Part shown: one piece after another, positions 46,264 to 55,715 of the stretch
Numbering within the stretch: position 1 is the stretch's first letter
Layout of the letters: the number at the start of each line of letters is the position of its first letter
From: Sphingomonas panacisoli
GTDB taxonomy: Bacteria > Pseudomonadota > Alphaproteobacteria > Sphingomonadales > Sphingomonadaceae
Assembly (NCBI RefSeq): GCF_007859635.1
Contig: NZ_CP042306.1
Coordinates: 1,736,001-1,800,000, forward strand
Length of the DNA stretch: 64,000 nt
Direction: 5' to 3'
Notes under the pieces: model-generated
The model's database searches: none
What the model was told of the DNA's origin: nothing
Seen by the model: only the letters and a program-made list of their open reading frames with translations
Made by a program: the position numbers and the translations under genes

Positions 46264-48332
46264 GCCGCCCGCCGCGCCCGACCACCGCAGCGGCACAAAG
46301 CTACAGTTTCTCTCGCCGGGCGATGATGGTCGGCGGAATACAGGGCGCGGTCGCACTCGCTCTCGCCGGGCGGATGGGCTGGCTCGCGGTCGCGGAGAAC
46401 GAGCATTATAAGCTCTTGTCGGAGAGCAACCGCGTCAACCTGACGATGATCCCGCCGCGGCGCGGGTGGATCGTCGATCGCTACGGCCATGCGATCGCCA
46501 ACAACCGCACCGATTTCCGCGTCGACATCATCCGCGATCGGCTGCCCGAGAGCGAGCAGCCGCGTGTGCTCAAGCTGCTCCAGCAATTGCTCGGCCTGCC
46601 GCCCGAGCAGATCAGCCGGATCGAGAACGACATCAAGCGGGCGGCGGGGTTCCAGCCCGTGCAGGTTGCCGAAAAGCTGACTCCGGACCTGTTCGCGGCG
46701 GTGCAGGTGCGGCTGCCCGAATTGCCCGGTGTGGCCCCCACGGCGGGCTATTCGCGAAACTACCCTGCGGCGCAGGCGGTGGCGCATCTGACCGGCTATG
46801 TCGGTGCGGCATCGGCCGAGCAGTATCAAAAGACCAAGGACGCCTTGCTGATCACCCCCGGGTTCAAGATCGGCAAGGACGGCCTGGAACGCGCGCTCGA
46901 ACCGAAACTGCGCGGCGAACCCGGCGCCAAGCGAGTCGAGGTGACGGCGCGCGGCAAGCTGGTCCGCGAACTCGAAACGCGCCCCGACGTCGCCGGCAAG
47001 GTCCAGCGCCTGACGATCGACGCGGGCCTGCAGGAATATGCTGCGCGCCGACTCGGCACCAATTCGGGCTCCGCGGTGGTCATCGATGTGACGAGCGGCG
47101 ACGTCCTCGCCTTCGTGTCGATGCCGGCCTACGACCCCAACAGCTTTTCCGACGGCATCAGTCATCTCGAATGGAAGATGCTGTCGGACAACGACCACGT
47201 GCCGTTGATGAACAAGGTGCTGCAGGGGCTCTATCCGCCTGGGTCGACGGTCAAGCCGATGAACGGCCTCGCGCTGCTGAGCAACGGCGTCAGCGCGGAG
47301 GAAACAGTCGTCTGCACCGGCGCGTTGCGCGTCGGCAGCGGCATCTTCCACTGCCATTCCCGTCGCGGGCACGGTGCGCTCAACCTCAAGCGCGCGATCA
47401 TGGCGAGCTGCGACATCTACTTCTATGAGATGGTTCGGCGGCTGGGATACGATCACGTCGCGCCGACCGCACGCATGCTCGGGCTCGGGCAGAAATTCGA
47501 CCTGCCCTATTCGACGCAACGCTACGGCACCGTCCCCGACAGTGCGTGGAAGCTAAAGAAGTATAAGCAGGAATGGACCGTCCCCGATTCGCTCAATGCG
47601 TCGATCGGGCAAGGTTACGTGCTGGCCAATCCGCTCCAGCTCGCCGTGATGGCGTCGCGGATCGCATCGGGGCGTTCGCTCGTGCCGCGCCTGCTGATGA
47701 ACGGCCCCGCGCCGATCGCCAATCCCCTGGCGATCGATCCCAACCACCTCGCGACCATTCGCAACGCGATGTACGCCGTGGTCAACGAAGGCGGCACCGG
47801 CGGTCGCGCGCGGCTCAACATCCCCGGTGCTTCGCTCGCGGCCAAGACCGGCACCGCGCAGGTCCGCCGCATCACGATGGCTGAACGCGGCAGCGGCGTG
47901 CTGAGCAACGCGTCGTTACCGTTCAAGCTGCGCGACCACGCGCTGTTCGTCTGCTTCGCACCGGTCGAAAATCCGAAATACGCGGCCGGCATCGTGCTGG
48001 AACATGGCGGCCACACGGTGACCAACCTGGATACGCCGGGGATCGGGCGCGACATCATTACCTATCTGCTCGACCGCGATAAGGCGCTGGCCTCGCTCGC
48101 CGAGCTCGAGCCGACCTGGGGTGGCGACATCGCGACCCGCGCCGCGGCCGAGACAGCGGCGTACAAGAGCCAGATTTCCGCGCTCCAGGCCGTGCAGACC
48201 GAAACCGACGCGACCGCGCCGACCGATGCCCCCGCAGTCGAGGCCGCGACCGATGCCGCCAATTCCTCCGCCGCCGCGATCGCCAACACCGCCCTCCCTG
48301 CCGAACAGGGCTCTCACGAGGCCGATCAGTGA
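46260..48332 (+). CDS. mrdA: penicillin-binding protein 2 (elongation transpeptidase)
   Basis: Peptidoglycan transpeptidase of the rod complex, 690 residues. It has an N-terminal membrane helix, a dimerisation domain with IPPRRGWIVDRYG, and the penicillin-binding motifs STVK (in YPPGSTVKPMNG, active serine) and KTG (AAKTGTAQV). The last 60 residues are an Ala/Thr/Asp-rich tail not present in E. coli PBP2. The ATG at 46260 overlaps mreD; a longer frame from 46014 is a shadow. Confidence 0.96.
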   Translation: MSRPPRPTTAAAQSYSFSRRAMMVGGIQGAVALALAGRMGWLAVAENEHYKLLSESNRVNLTMIPPRRGWIVDRYGHAIANNRTDFRVDIIRDRLPESEQPRVLKLLQQLLGLPPEQISRIENDIKRAAGFQPVQVAEKLTPDLFAAVQVRLPELPGVAPTAGYSRNYPAAQAVAHLTGYVGAASAEQYQKTKDALLITPGFKIGKDGLERALEPKLRGEPGAKRVEVTARGKLVRELETRPDVAGKVQRLTIDAGLQEYAARRLGTNSGSAVVIDVTSGDVLAFVSMPAYDPNSFSDGISHLEWKMLSDNDHVPLMNKVLQGLYPPGSTVKPMNGLALLSNGVSAEETVVCTGALRVGSGIFHCHSRRGHGALNLKRAIMASCDIYFYEMVRRLGYDHVAPTARMLGLGQKFDLPYSTQRYGTVPDSAWKLKKYKQEWTVPDSLNASIGQGYVLANPLQLAVMASRIASGRSLVPRLLMNGPAPIANPLAIDPNHLATIRNAMYAVVNEGGTGGRARLNIPGASLAAKTGTAQVRRITMAERGSGVLSNASLPFKLRDHALFVCFAPVENPKYAAGIVLEHGGHTVTNLDTPGIGRDIITYLLDRDKALASLAELEPTWGGDIATRAAAETAAYKSQISALQAVQTETDATAPTDAPAVEAATDAANSSAAAIANTALPAEQGSHEADQ

Positions 48333-49456
48333 AGCAGAGCTCATCGGCGACGCGCGGCTTCATTCCCGAACCGCTCGCGCAATTTCCGTGGAAAGTCATT
48401 CTGCTGCTGATCGCGATCGGCGTGTTCGACGCGCTGGTCCTGTATTCGGCCGCCAATGGGCACGTGCAGCCCTGGGCGCTCAAGCAGGGCGTGCTGTTCT
48501 CGGTCTTCCTGGCCGCAGCGATGGTTATGTCGCGCGTGGGCGAGGATTTCTGGGGAATGATCAGCCTGCCCAGCTACGCACTCCTGTGCGTCGCCCTGAT
48601 CGGTGTCGAATTGCTGGGCAAGGTCGCGGGCGGCAGCCAGCGATGGCTCGATTTGGGCTTTATCCGGCTCCAGCCGTCCGAGCTGATGAAGCCGTTCATC
48701 GTGCTCGCCCTGGCGCGCTTCTACGACCTGCTTCCCGCCAGCGAAACGCGCAAGTTCGTCGCAATCTGGCCCGCCTTGGTGCTGATCGGCCTGCCCGCGG
48801 CACTCGTGATGCTTCAGCCCGACCTCGGCACGGCGATGATGATCACGCTGGGCGGGATCGTCGTGGTGTTCCTCGCCGGGATCCCGTTACGGCTTTTTCT
48901 GGGCGGCGGTCTGGCGGCGGCGATTGCTGCCCCTCTCGCGTTCAATTTCGTGCTTCACGATTACCAGCGCAACCGCATCCTCATCTTCCTCAACCCGGAA
49001 AGCGATCCGCTCGGCACCGGCTATCATATCACCCAGTCGAAGATCGCGATCGGCTCCGGCGGCATCTGGGGCAAGGGATTCCTCAACGGATCGCAGAGTC
49101 ACCTGGATTACCTTCCCGAAGGTCAGACCGACTTCGCGCTGGCGACGATGATGGAAGAATGGGGGTTGGTCGGCGGCGTTTTGCTGATCATGGCGTGGTT
49201 CGCGATCATCTGGTGGGCGATGGGGGTCGCGTTGCGCGCACAGGGCCGGTTCGCGCGACTGGCGGCGGCAGGGCTCGCGACCACCCTGTTCTTTTACGTG
49301 TCGATCAACATGGCCATGGTCATGGGCCTGGCGCCTGTGGTCGGCGTCCCGCTGCCGTTGATCAGCTATGGCGGATCGTCGCAGATGACGGTCATGTTGT
49401 GCATCGGCATCCTGATGTCGATCGACCGCAGCAGCCGCAAGCAATCGCGCTGGTAG
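48329..49456 (+). CDS. rodA: rod shape-determining protein RodA (SEDS glycosyltransferase)
   Basis: Polytopic inner-membrane peptidoglycan polymerase, partner of PBP2, 375 residues. SEDS signatures are LGFIRLQPSELMKPFIVLALARF, LQPDLGTAMM, EGQTDFALATMMEEWG and LPLISYGGSSQMTVML near the end. GTG start overlaps the mrdA stop (GTGA). Last gene of the rod operon, upstream of tRNA-Lys. Confidence 0.96.
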   Translation: MKQSSSATRGFIPEPLAQFPWKVILLLIAIGVFDALVLYSAANGHVQPWALKQGVLFSVFLAAAMVMSRVGEDFWGMISLPSYALLCVALIGVELLGKVAGGSQRWLDLGFIRLQPSELMKPFIVLALARFYDLLPASETRKFVAIWPALVLIGLPAALVMLQPDLGTAMMITLGGIVVVFLAGIPLRLFLGGGLAAAIAAPLAFNFVLHDYQRNRILIFLNPESDPLGTGYHITQSKIAIGSGGIWGKGFLNGSQSHLDYLPEGQTDFALATMMEEWGLVGGVLLIMAWFAIIWWAMGVALRAQGRFARLAAAGLATTLFFYVSINMAMVMGLAPVVGVPLPLISYGGSSQMTVMLCIGILMSIDRSSRKQSRW

Positions 49457-49538
49457 AATTCGGCGCAAAAAGTGTTTGCAAAGCGCGGCGGCGATGCTAA
49501 CCGCCCCACTCCCCGAACGGGGACCGCCTTTCCGGCAT

Positions 49539-49614
<76 letters not shown>

Positions 49615-49663
49615 CCTTTTTTGGTGACTGAACTTAGCGTTCACCCTTTCAGACGCGATATAA

Positions 49664-51418
49664 TCACGATCGAACACTACGCCCCCCGGCGGTCTTCGTG
49701 CGGGGAGGTGCGGCGATGCGAGACCTTGCCGCCAAAGAAGCTTTCGCACGCGGCGCGTGGTTGCTCGTCGCCTCGCGATCCAAGTCGGCGAAAAAGTCGG
49801 TGATGTCGCCGAATAAACGCGCTCGCGCCGTTGGTCCTTCGGCGAGATGGCCGAGGCCGGCATAGGTTTGCAGCGTAAACGGCCTGCCCAATTGTTCGCG
49901 AACGCCCTTGTCCATTTGCCGGTTCAAATATTCCAAGCCAAGGTCGAGGTCCGCATACGCCAACAGCATGCGTACGTTGGTGTTGCACATACGGACCAGC
50001 CAATCGACAGGCTCGTGACGTTTGCCGCGCAGTCGCACCAACCGCGGTGCGACGCGCCGCACCAGTCGATTGCGCGCGAGTGCGGGCGTAATCTGCCCTA
50101 GAAGGTGACGTTTTCGCTCTACTGAATCTGGCGTTTTCGGATCGGGCTGACGGTAGAGCGCGACGTTTATCGCCACCATCGCGCGCAGCTCAGGCACGAC
50201 ATCCGCCTGCATCATCGACCAGGCCCCGGCGCAAAAGCCGAGTGAATAGATCTGCTTGTATCCCGCCCCACGCAAATGCTCGATGGCGGCCAACACGTCG
50301 TGACCGCCGCTATCGGTGTAGAGTTCGCCGCCCTGCGCCGCATCGCCGCGACCGCTGGTGCCGAAACCGGCGAAGTCGAAGCGCAGGCTCGTCTTGCCGC
50401 GGCTCGCTTCGTCGCGGGCAAAATCGGCGAAGGTGCGGCCGGGACCGACGGTCGATACGAGTAGGCGCACGGGATGATCGCCGGCCGCGTTCACCGGTTC
50501 GCTCAGAACACCGGTCAGCCCGCTCGGGGCGATCTCCACGAACGTTTCGCGCACCAGGACGTCTTGATGGACGAACTCGATGACGGGGCGCGGCATTGGC
50601 CGTCGCAAGACCGGCTCGCCACTCACAGCCTGTTCGTCGTGCAGCACACGGCACCAGCGGGTAAGCGCTTGAATGTCTTCATACGGCATGGTCGGCTGGT
50701 CGGTGGCGCTGAACAGCCAGGGGTGGATCTGGGTCGATATCTGTTCCTGCACGATGATGCCGCGCTGGCTCAGGCGCGCCAACCAGGGCGCGTTGAGACC
50801 TTCGAGTGTCTCGCGCGACATTACGAAAGATGTTGCCGGCGTCTCGACCTCGCCCAGGTCAAGATGGGAGATGTGATCCAGCACCGAAGCAGGGATGCTG
50901 AAGCCGCCGATCGCGATCGTTCCCGCCGCCGCGGCATCGGCGTCCGTCGTCCGCTGCAGCATCTTGAGTTCGCGGACGTAGCGCCGCCCGTTGACGATCG
51001 GTGCCCAAGCGATCAGCGCGGCGAGCGGCTCGTCGACGAGCGCCTCCACCGCGAGCGGAACGCCGAGGCGAACGCCCACGACGATGACACGCGCGGCGCC
51101 ACTGCACCGGGCGTGATGGACAGCCGCCTTGATACCGGCGCTCCAGCAGGCACCGATATCGGCGTCCTCGAGACGGCCGGCGCTCTGCGAACAGCCGTGC
51201 AGGTCCATCAATAAGGCAGGCAGTCCGGCATCGGCCAGCGACTCGGCGAGCGCGACAAGGCCACCGTTCATCGTCCGCTCTTCATGAACGATGCCAGGGA
51301 CGATCACGACGACGGTAGAGGCGGCCGGGACCTGCAACGGCCAATACCAGGCTGCGCCGATGAAGCCGCTGTCCGTGTCGATCCAAATGTTTTGGCCGCG
51401 GCGCCGAGGGTCGGTCAT
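49664..51418 (-). CDS. protein of two fused alpha/beta-hydrolase domains
   Basis: 584 residues, apparently cytosolic, with two hydrolase domains in tandem. Domain one (about 1-250): VVVIVPGIVHEERTMN, LLMDLHGCSQSAG and an elbow GVRLGVPLA without serine. Domain two (about 280-560): LRFDFAGFGTSGRG and elbow LGFCAGAWS with cysteine. From memory, these resemble exosortase-A-associated hydrolases 2 (GLRLG elbow) and 1 (GLC elbow), here joined. The C-terminal 35 residues are basic and low-complexity. Its ATG overlaps the glycosidase stop by 4 bp. Substrate unknown; likely an acyl or aminoacyl ester or thioester. Confidence 0.75.
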   Translation of the reverse strand: MTDPRRRGQNIWIDTDSGFIGAAWYWPLQVPAASTVVVIVPGIVHEERTMNGGLVALAESLADAGLPALLMDLHGCSQSAGRLEDADIGACWSAGIKAAVHHARCSGAARVIVVGVRLGVPLAVEALVDEPLAALIAWAPIVNGRRYVRELKMLQRTTDADAAAAGTIAIGGFSIPASVLDHISHLDLGEVETPATSFVMSRETLEGLNAPWLARLSQRGIIVQEQISTQIHPWLFSATDQPTMPYEDIQALTRWCRVLHDEQAVSGEPVLRRPMPRPVIEFVHQDVLVRETFVEIAPSGLTGVLSEPVNAAGDHPVRLLVSTVGPGRTFADFARDEASRGKTSLRFDFAGFGTSGRGDAAQGGELYTDSGGHDVLAAIEHLRGAGYKQIYSLGFCAGAWSMMQADVVPELRAMVAINVALYRQPDPKTPDSVERKRHLLGQITPALARNRLVRRVAPRLVRLRGKRHEPVDWLVRMCNTNVRMLLAYADLDLGLEYLNRQMDKGVREQLGRPFTLQTYAGLGHLAEGPTARARLFGDITDFFADLDREATSNHAPRAKASLAARSRIAAPPRTKTAGGRSVRS

Positions 51419-53967
51419 CGCGGCACCTCGATCGTCGCGCCGGTCCAGGCGTTCAACGCCGATACGCTGACGCGTGCGGTCGGCCTGACATCGTCGGGTG
51501 ACCGATTCAGAAGGATTGCTCGCGTTTCGCCGGGCGCCAAGTGGAAATATTCATCCTCGGCCACATAGCCGTCGGCGTCGAAATACACCGATTGTGCAAC
51601 CGTACGGGCAGAGACCGAGAGAGCGATGCTCCCATCCGGCCGCTTTTCGATTCCTGCGATTTCAAGACCGACATCGCGGCGGCGGTGGGCTGACAAGCCG
51701 TCCGGAAAATAGAAAGCGCGGTCCAGCGTGCGGCCCGACGCGTCGCGCAGGGTCGCGGATACCAAGGCGTGTTCGGCGGGACCGAAACGGTAAGCCCGCG
51801 ATACGTCGATGAAGCTATCGAACCATTCACCGATCGCCCAGCTGTCGCCGCCATGCGCCGGAACCGCGATGTCGCGGCCGCTGGATTGCAGGCGCAGGCC
51901 GTCGTCGCGGTACAGCGCGACCTCGACATTGGCCGCGAGTGGTTTGACCGGGTCGTTGACGACGTGCAGCGCGAGCCCGTTCGTGCCTTCGCCGGTAAGG
52001 AAGAGATGGATCGGCGCGGATGCGCGGCGCAAGCCGTGGAACGCGGCCTTGGGCATGCCCCGCTCGTCGAGCAGCCCCCAGCCCGCTCCCGCCCACAGAT
52101 CGCGCAGGAACCAGACCAGTGCGCCGCGGCAGCCGGACGCCGGGCGTCGCCACTCGGACATGGTCGCTTGGATCACTTCGGCACCGACCGCGCGGCTGAG
52201 GTGCAGATAGCGATCGTAGTCGGTGCCGCGCAGTTCGACCGGATCGACGCCGTAGAGCTGCTGCAAATAATGGTCCCGGACGTCCTCGAAATCCCAGCCA
52301 GCGCCGAGGTCGCGCGGAGTCCGGGCCTTCCAGCCGGGGTGATGGCTGCGCAGTGAGGTACCGCCCGGCATTCGGGCGATCGTCGCCGGCTGCGGCACGT
52401 TCGCGATCGCGAGGCACTCGCTTGCGAAGCGCAAACCGGAACGGCGCGCGTCTTCCATCGGCCGCAGATACGCGCCGACGCCGTAATAGGAGGTCGTGCC
52501 GGCGTCGTTTTGATGTGGAAACGCGCCACCATGCGCGCTGGAGGGCCAGTATTTGGCTCCCGGACAATAGCGCTGGGCAAGTTCGGCGAGCTCCTCGTCG
52601 AACAACGGCTGCGACCATGCCTCACGCGGGGCGCCCCACATCGCGGCCTGCTGCCCGGCTTCGCTGTTGCCGCAGATCACCGCGAGCGAAGGATGCGCTT
52701 GCCAGCGGGCGAGTTGCTGCTGCGCCTCTTCCCGCACCGAAGCCACGAAGTGCTCGTCGTCGGCGGGGTAATCCATGTTCGCGAACATGAAATCCTGCCA
52801 GACCAGCAGGCCGAGTTCGTCGCAAGCCGCGAAGAAGGCGTCGTCTTCATAGACTATGCAGCCATTGACGCGGAGCATGTTGAGGCCAGCCGCCTGCACT
52901 TGGGCAAGCGCCGCGCGGGTCGCTTCGGGAAGCGCCGCCGGGCTGACGACGTCGAGCGGTGTCCAGTTCGCACCGCGGCAGAAGATCGGAACGCCATTGA
53001 CGCTAAGCGCGAAATCGCCGTCGGCGGTGTCCACGGTCAACGTTCGGAAGCCGACGTTGCCGAGGTCCACGATCACGGCATCCGCACCTCCGGCGGACTC
53101 GACGACGAGTTCGGCAGTGTACAGCGCCGGCTCCCCATGGGTATGCGGCCACCACAGAGCGACTTCGGGGATCGTTAGCGAGACGGCGTAAGTGGCGTCG
53201 TTGTCGGCTTGCGCGGCCGTTGCTTCGTAAGAAACGCCATTCCGGCTGACCCGCAACGTGACCGTTTCGATACGGCCGGCTTCACCGAGCGGCGCAAGTT
53301 CCACGCTCAAACTAACCCGCCCGACGCTGCCGTCGAGTTCACTGTGCAATCGCACCGCCGATACATCGACGCTGGTGCGGTCGATCCATTCGATGGCACG
53401 CCAGGGTCCGATCGCCGGCGCCGGCGGCGACCAGCCCGGCGTGTGCCCGAGCAGGCTGACGCGTGCCCAGCGAAGTTGTTGATGCTCGACCATCGGCGCG
53501 CGCCAGCGTGGCCGCGGGCGGCGATGCGCAAGGAATGCATCGAGCGACGCGAACCGCATCAGCAATTCGTTCTCGCCGTCGATCAGCGACGGTACCGCGC
53601 ATTCATGGGCGACGTGCATGTTGTCGCTGATCAACAGGAGCACACCGTTCAGCCAGATACTGCACTCGCCGGCCAATCCACCGAACGCCAAATAAGGCAT
53701 CGACGATGCTGAATCGAAGTGAGCGCGGAACCACCAATCGCCGGCGTCGAACCACTTGGGCGGCCCGTCGAGCGACCACCGCCCGGCACGCCGCAGCGCC
53801 CCGGCAACGGTATCGGGCGCATCGATCGGCAGCCAGTCCGTTGCGGGAACATCGGCGAGTTGGGCAGGCGTTTCAATCGCGCCCGCCGGCGTCTCGCAGA
53901 GCGTCCAGCGCGCATCCAGGGGTGCGCGACGGTGAGAAGAGACGCCTAGAATACGGCCCCCCATCAT
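51415..53967 (-). CDS. glycoside hydrolase family 2 protein, beta-mannosidase-like
   Basis: 850 residues without a signal peptide. It has an N-terminal jelly roll with WFDAGDWWFRAHFD and GGLAGECSIWLNG, an immunoglobulin-like domain, and a TIM barrel starting NGVPIFCRGANWTPLD. The acid/base Glu is in AVICGNSEAGQQ and the nucleophile Glu in LRFASECLAI, both where GH2 mannosidases carry theirs. C-terminal beta domains follow. It lies 4 bp after the carrier-protein gene and overlaps the double hydrolase. True substrate unknown. Confidence 0.88.
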   Translation of the reverse strand: MMGGRILGVSSHRRAPLDARWTLCETPAGAIETPAQLADVPATDWLPIDAPDTVAGALRRAGRWSLDGPPKWFDAGDWWFRAHFDSASSMPYLAFGGLAGECSIWLNGVLLLISDNMHVAHECAVPSLIDGENELLMRFASLDAFLAHRRPRPRWRAPMVEHQQLRWARVSLLGHTPGWSPPAPAIGPWRAIEWIDRTSVDVSAVRLHSELDGSVGRVSLSVELAPLGEAGRIETVTLRVSRNGVSYEATAAQADNDATYAVSLTIPEVALWWPHTHGEPALYTAELVVESAGGADAVIVDLGNVGFRTLTVDTADGDFALSVNGVPIFCRGANWTPLDVVSPAALPEATRAALAQVQAAGLNMLRVNGCIVYEDDAFFAACDELGLLVWQDFMFANMDYPADDEHFVASVREEAQQQLARWQAHPSLAVICGNSEAGQQAAMWGAPREAWSQPLFDEELAELAQRYCPGAKYWPSSAHGGAFPHQNDAGTTSYYGVGAYLRPMEDARRSGLRFASECLAIANVPQPATIARMPGGTSLRSHHPGWKARTPRDLGAGWDFEDVRDHYLQQLYGVDPVELRGTDYDRYLHLSRAVGAEVIQATMSEWRRPASGCRGALVWFLRDLWAGAGWGLLDERGMPKAAFHGLRRASAPIHLFLTGEGTNGLALHVVNDPVKPLAANVEVALYRDDGLRLQSSGRDIAVPAHGGDSWAIGEWFDSFIDVSRAYRFGPAEHALVSATLRDASGRTLDRAFYFPDGLSAHRRRDVGLEIAGIEKRPDGSIALSVSARTVAQSVYFDADGYVAEDEYFHLAPGETRAILLNRSPDDVRPTARVSVSALNAWTGATIEVPR

Positions 53968-53971
53968 GCGC

Positions 53972-54232
53972 TCAGGTCCCGCCGATGGTGACCAGGGCGT
54001 CGCGGATCGAAGCGATGCTGACGAAAACGCTGCGATTGAGCATCTCGTCCGGGAATTCGACGTCGAACTCGCCTTCCAGCGCCAGCATCACGTTGACCGT
54101 GGCGTGCGATGTCATGCCGGCCTCGTACAGATCGTCATTGCCGCTCGGCGACAGCGCATCGACCGGGAAGCGGCCGTGCTTGACGAGCACCTCGCGAATG
54201 CGAGCGTCGAAATTGTCGTGAGGGATGGGCAT
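53972..54232 (-). CDS. stand-alone carrier protein of the amino acid:carrier-protein ligase type
   Basis: 86 residues, acyl-carrier fold. The phosphopantetheine serine is at about residue 42 in DLYEAGMTSHATVNVMLAL, not the DSL of fatty-acid ACP. This GMTSH form is the one associated with carrier proteins charged by SerRS-like ligases (from memory of Bradyrhizobium proteins). The ATG at 54232 is chosen; a TTG at 54241 is in frame. First gene of the minus-strand operon, divergent from the operon with the predicted ligase. Confidence 0.85.
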   Translation of the reverse strand: MPIPHDNFDARIREVLVKHGRFPVDALSPSGNDDLYEAGMTSHATVNVMLALEGEFDVEFPDEMLNRSVFVSIASIRDALVTIGGT

Positions 54233-54553
54233 GGCGAGCAACGTCGTTTAGTCCGCGAAATGAAAACTGAAAAGTTAGGTAACGCGCAGAGGTTGAAATT
54301 CCATTTACTCTAAACCCGGCGGAGAGATTGGCGCCAAAGCGGACCATTTACCGTTGCGTCCGCGCTGGGCTCAATCGAGCCTTCAGTTCCGTACAATGCT
54401 GCTCCGCCAAATGGTGGCGGATACTCACCGGGAACGAAATCGCGCTATCATCGGAAGCCGGCCACGCTCCAAGTAAACTTTTCGAGCTGTCCTTTAGGAA
54501 TAATTGAACTGCGCGGACTATAACTTCTGATCGAGAAAGACGGGGCTCTCGTG
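54233..54553. other. 321-bp divergent regulatory region
   Basis: Control region between the carrier-protein operon and the dehydrogenase-ligase operon. No gene seen. Two perfect hairpins: ggctc-aatc-gagcc at 54368-54381 and tccgcca-aatgg-tggcgga at 54403-54421. A ttgaac and a tataac (54504, 54519) lie too close together for a standard promoter. It is locally richer in A+T than its surroundings. Confidence 0.6.
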
Positions 54554-55714
54554 ATGCAAGGCCAGGAATTCGATGAACTGCTCGCCGCGGTGCGCAAGAT
54601 CGCGACCGACGTCGCGGCCCGTCATGCGAACGACGTCGATGCCCAAGCACGGTTCCCGCACGAATCCGTCGCGGCACTGCGCGAGTTGAAGGTTCTTTCC
54701 GCGGCCGTCCCGGCCTCGTTCGGCGGCTACGGTTGCTCGATGGTGCAGCAGGCTCAGCTATGCGCCGCGATGGCGCACGGCTGTTCGGCCAGCGGCATGG
54801 TGCTGGCGATGCATTTGATCGAAGTCGCCTGCATCGCTCGTCACGGCATGGAATCGCCATACTTCGTCGACGTTTTGAAGCGGATCGTCGCCGACCAGAC
54901 GCTGATCGCGTCGGTCACGTCTGAAGTCGGCACGTCGGGCGACACGCGCTCCAGCATTTGCGCGGTGCAGCGCGACGGCGATCGTTTCACGCTGGAAAAG
55001 GCCGCGACGACCGTCTCCTACGGACAGCATGCCGACGCCTTGCTCGTCACGGCGCGGCGCGCGCCTGATGCGGCCGCGAGCGATCAAGTCCTCGTATACC
55101 TTGAGAAGGGCGACTACACACTCACCCCGACCTCGGCATGGGATACGCTGGGCATGCGGGGCACCTGCAGCCCGGGCGGCCAGTTGACCGCGCAAGGGCC
55201 GATCGAGCGCATCGTGCCCGGAAGCTTCGCCGATTCATCCGCGCAGACAATGGTGCCTTACTCGCACATCCTGTGGTCCGCTTTGTGGTGGGGGATCGCC
55301 GCCGACGCGGTCTCGCGCGCGGCTGCCTTCATTCGCGCCGCCGCGCGTCGCAATCCCGGCGTGACGCCGCCTGCCGCCGGCACCCTCGCGCTCGCGACCG
55401 CCGAGCTGCAGGCGATGCATCATCACTGGCTGCAGAGCGCGGCCGCGTTCGACGCGATCGCGGACGATCGGGACGCCCTGATGGCGATGGGCTGGGCGCT
55501 CAAGATGAACAATCAGAAGATCCAGGCGTCGGAGGCCGCCCCACGTATCGTGCACCAGGCGCTACAGGTGATCGGCGTGATGGGATACAAGAACGATTCC
55601 CCCTTCAGTGTCGGCCGCCATTATCGCGACAGCCTCTCCGCCGCGCTGATGATCTCCAACGAGCGTCTGGCCGAAAAAAGCGCATCCATGCTCCTCGTCC
55701 TGAAGGACGCCTGA
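54554..55714 (+). CDS. acyl-CoA dehydrogenase-like flavoprotein
   Basis: About 386 residues, full-length acyl-CoA dehydrogenase fold. Segments include VAALRELKVLSAAVPASFGGYG (N-terminal helices), GTSGDTRSSICAV and FTLEKAATTVSYG (FAD/beta domain), WDTLGMRGTCSPGG, then the C-terminal helical bundle ending RDSLSAALMISNERLAEKSA. Paired with a carrier protein and ligase, it may oxidise a carrier-bound aminoacyl or acyl group rather than a CoA ester. Start ATG 54554 (a GTG at 54551 is adjacent). Ligase gene 1 bp downstream. Confidence 0.88.
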   Translation: MQGQEFDELLAAVRKIATDVAARHANDVDAQARFPHESVAALRELKVLSAAVPASFGGYGCSMVQQAQLCAAMAHGCSASGMVLAMHLIEVACIARHGMESPYFVDVLKRIVADQTLIASVTSEVGTSGDTRSSICAVQRDGDRFTLEKAATTVSYGQHADALLVTARRAPDAAASDQVLVYLEKGDYTLTPTSAWDTLGMRGTCSPGGQLTAQGPIERIVPGSFADSSAQTMVPYSHILWSALWWGIAADAVSRAAAFIRAAARRNPGVTPPAAGTLALATAELQAMHHHWLQSAAAFDAIADDRDALMAMGWALKMNNQKIQASEAAPRIVHQALQVIGVMGYKNDSPFSVGRHYRDSLSAALMISNERLAEKSASMLLVLKDA

Positions 55715-55715
55715 G

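Noticed and set aside
54504..54524. ttgaac and tataac as a promoter of the dehydrogenase-ligase operon
   Set aside because: The spacer is only 9 bp, too short for a sigma-70 type promoter.
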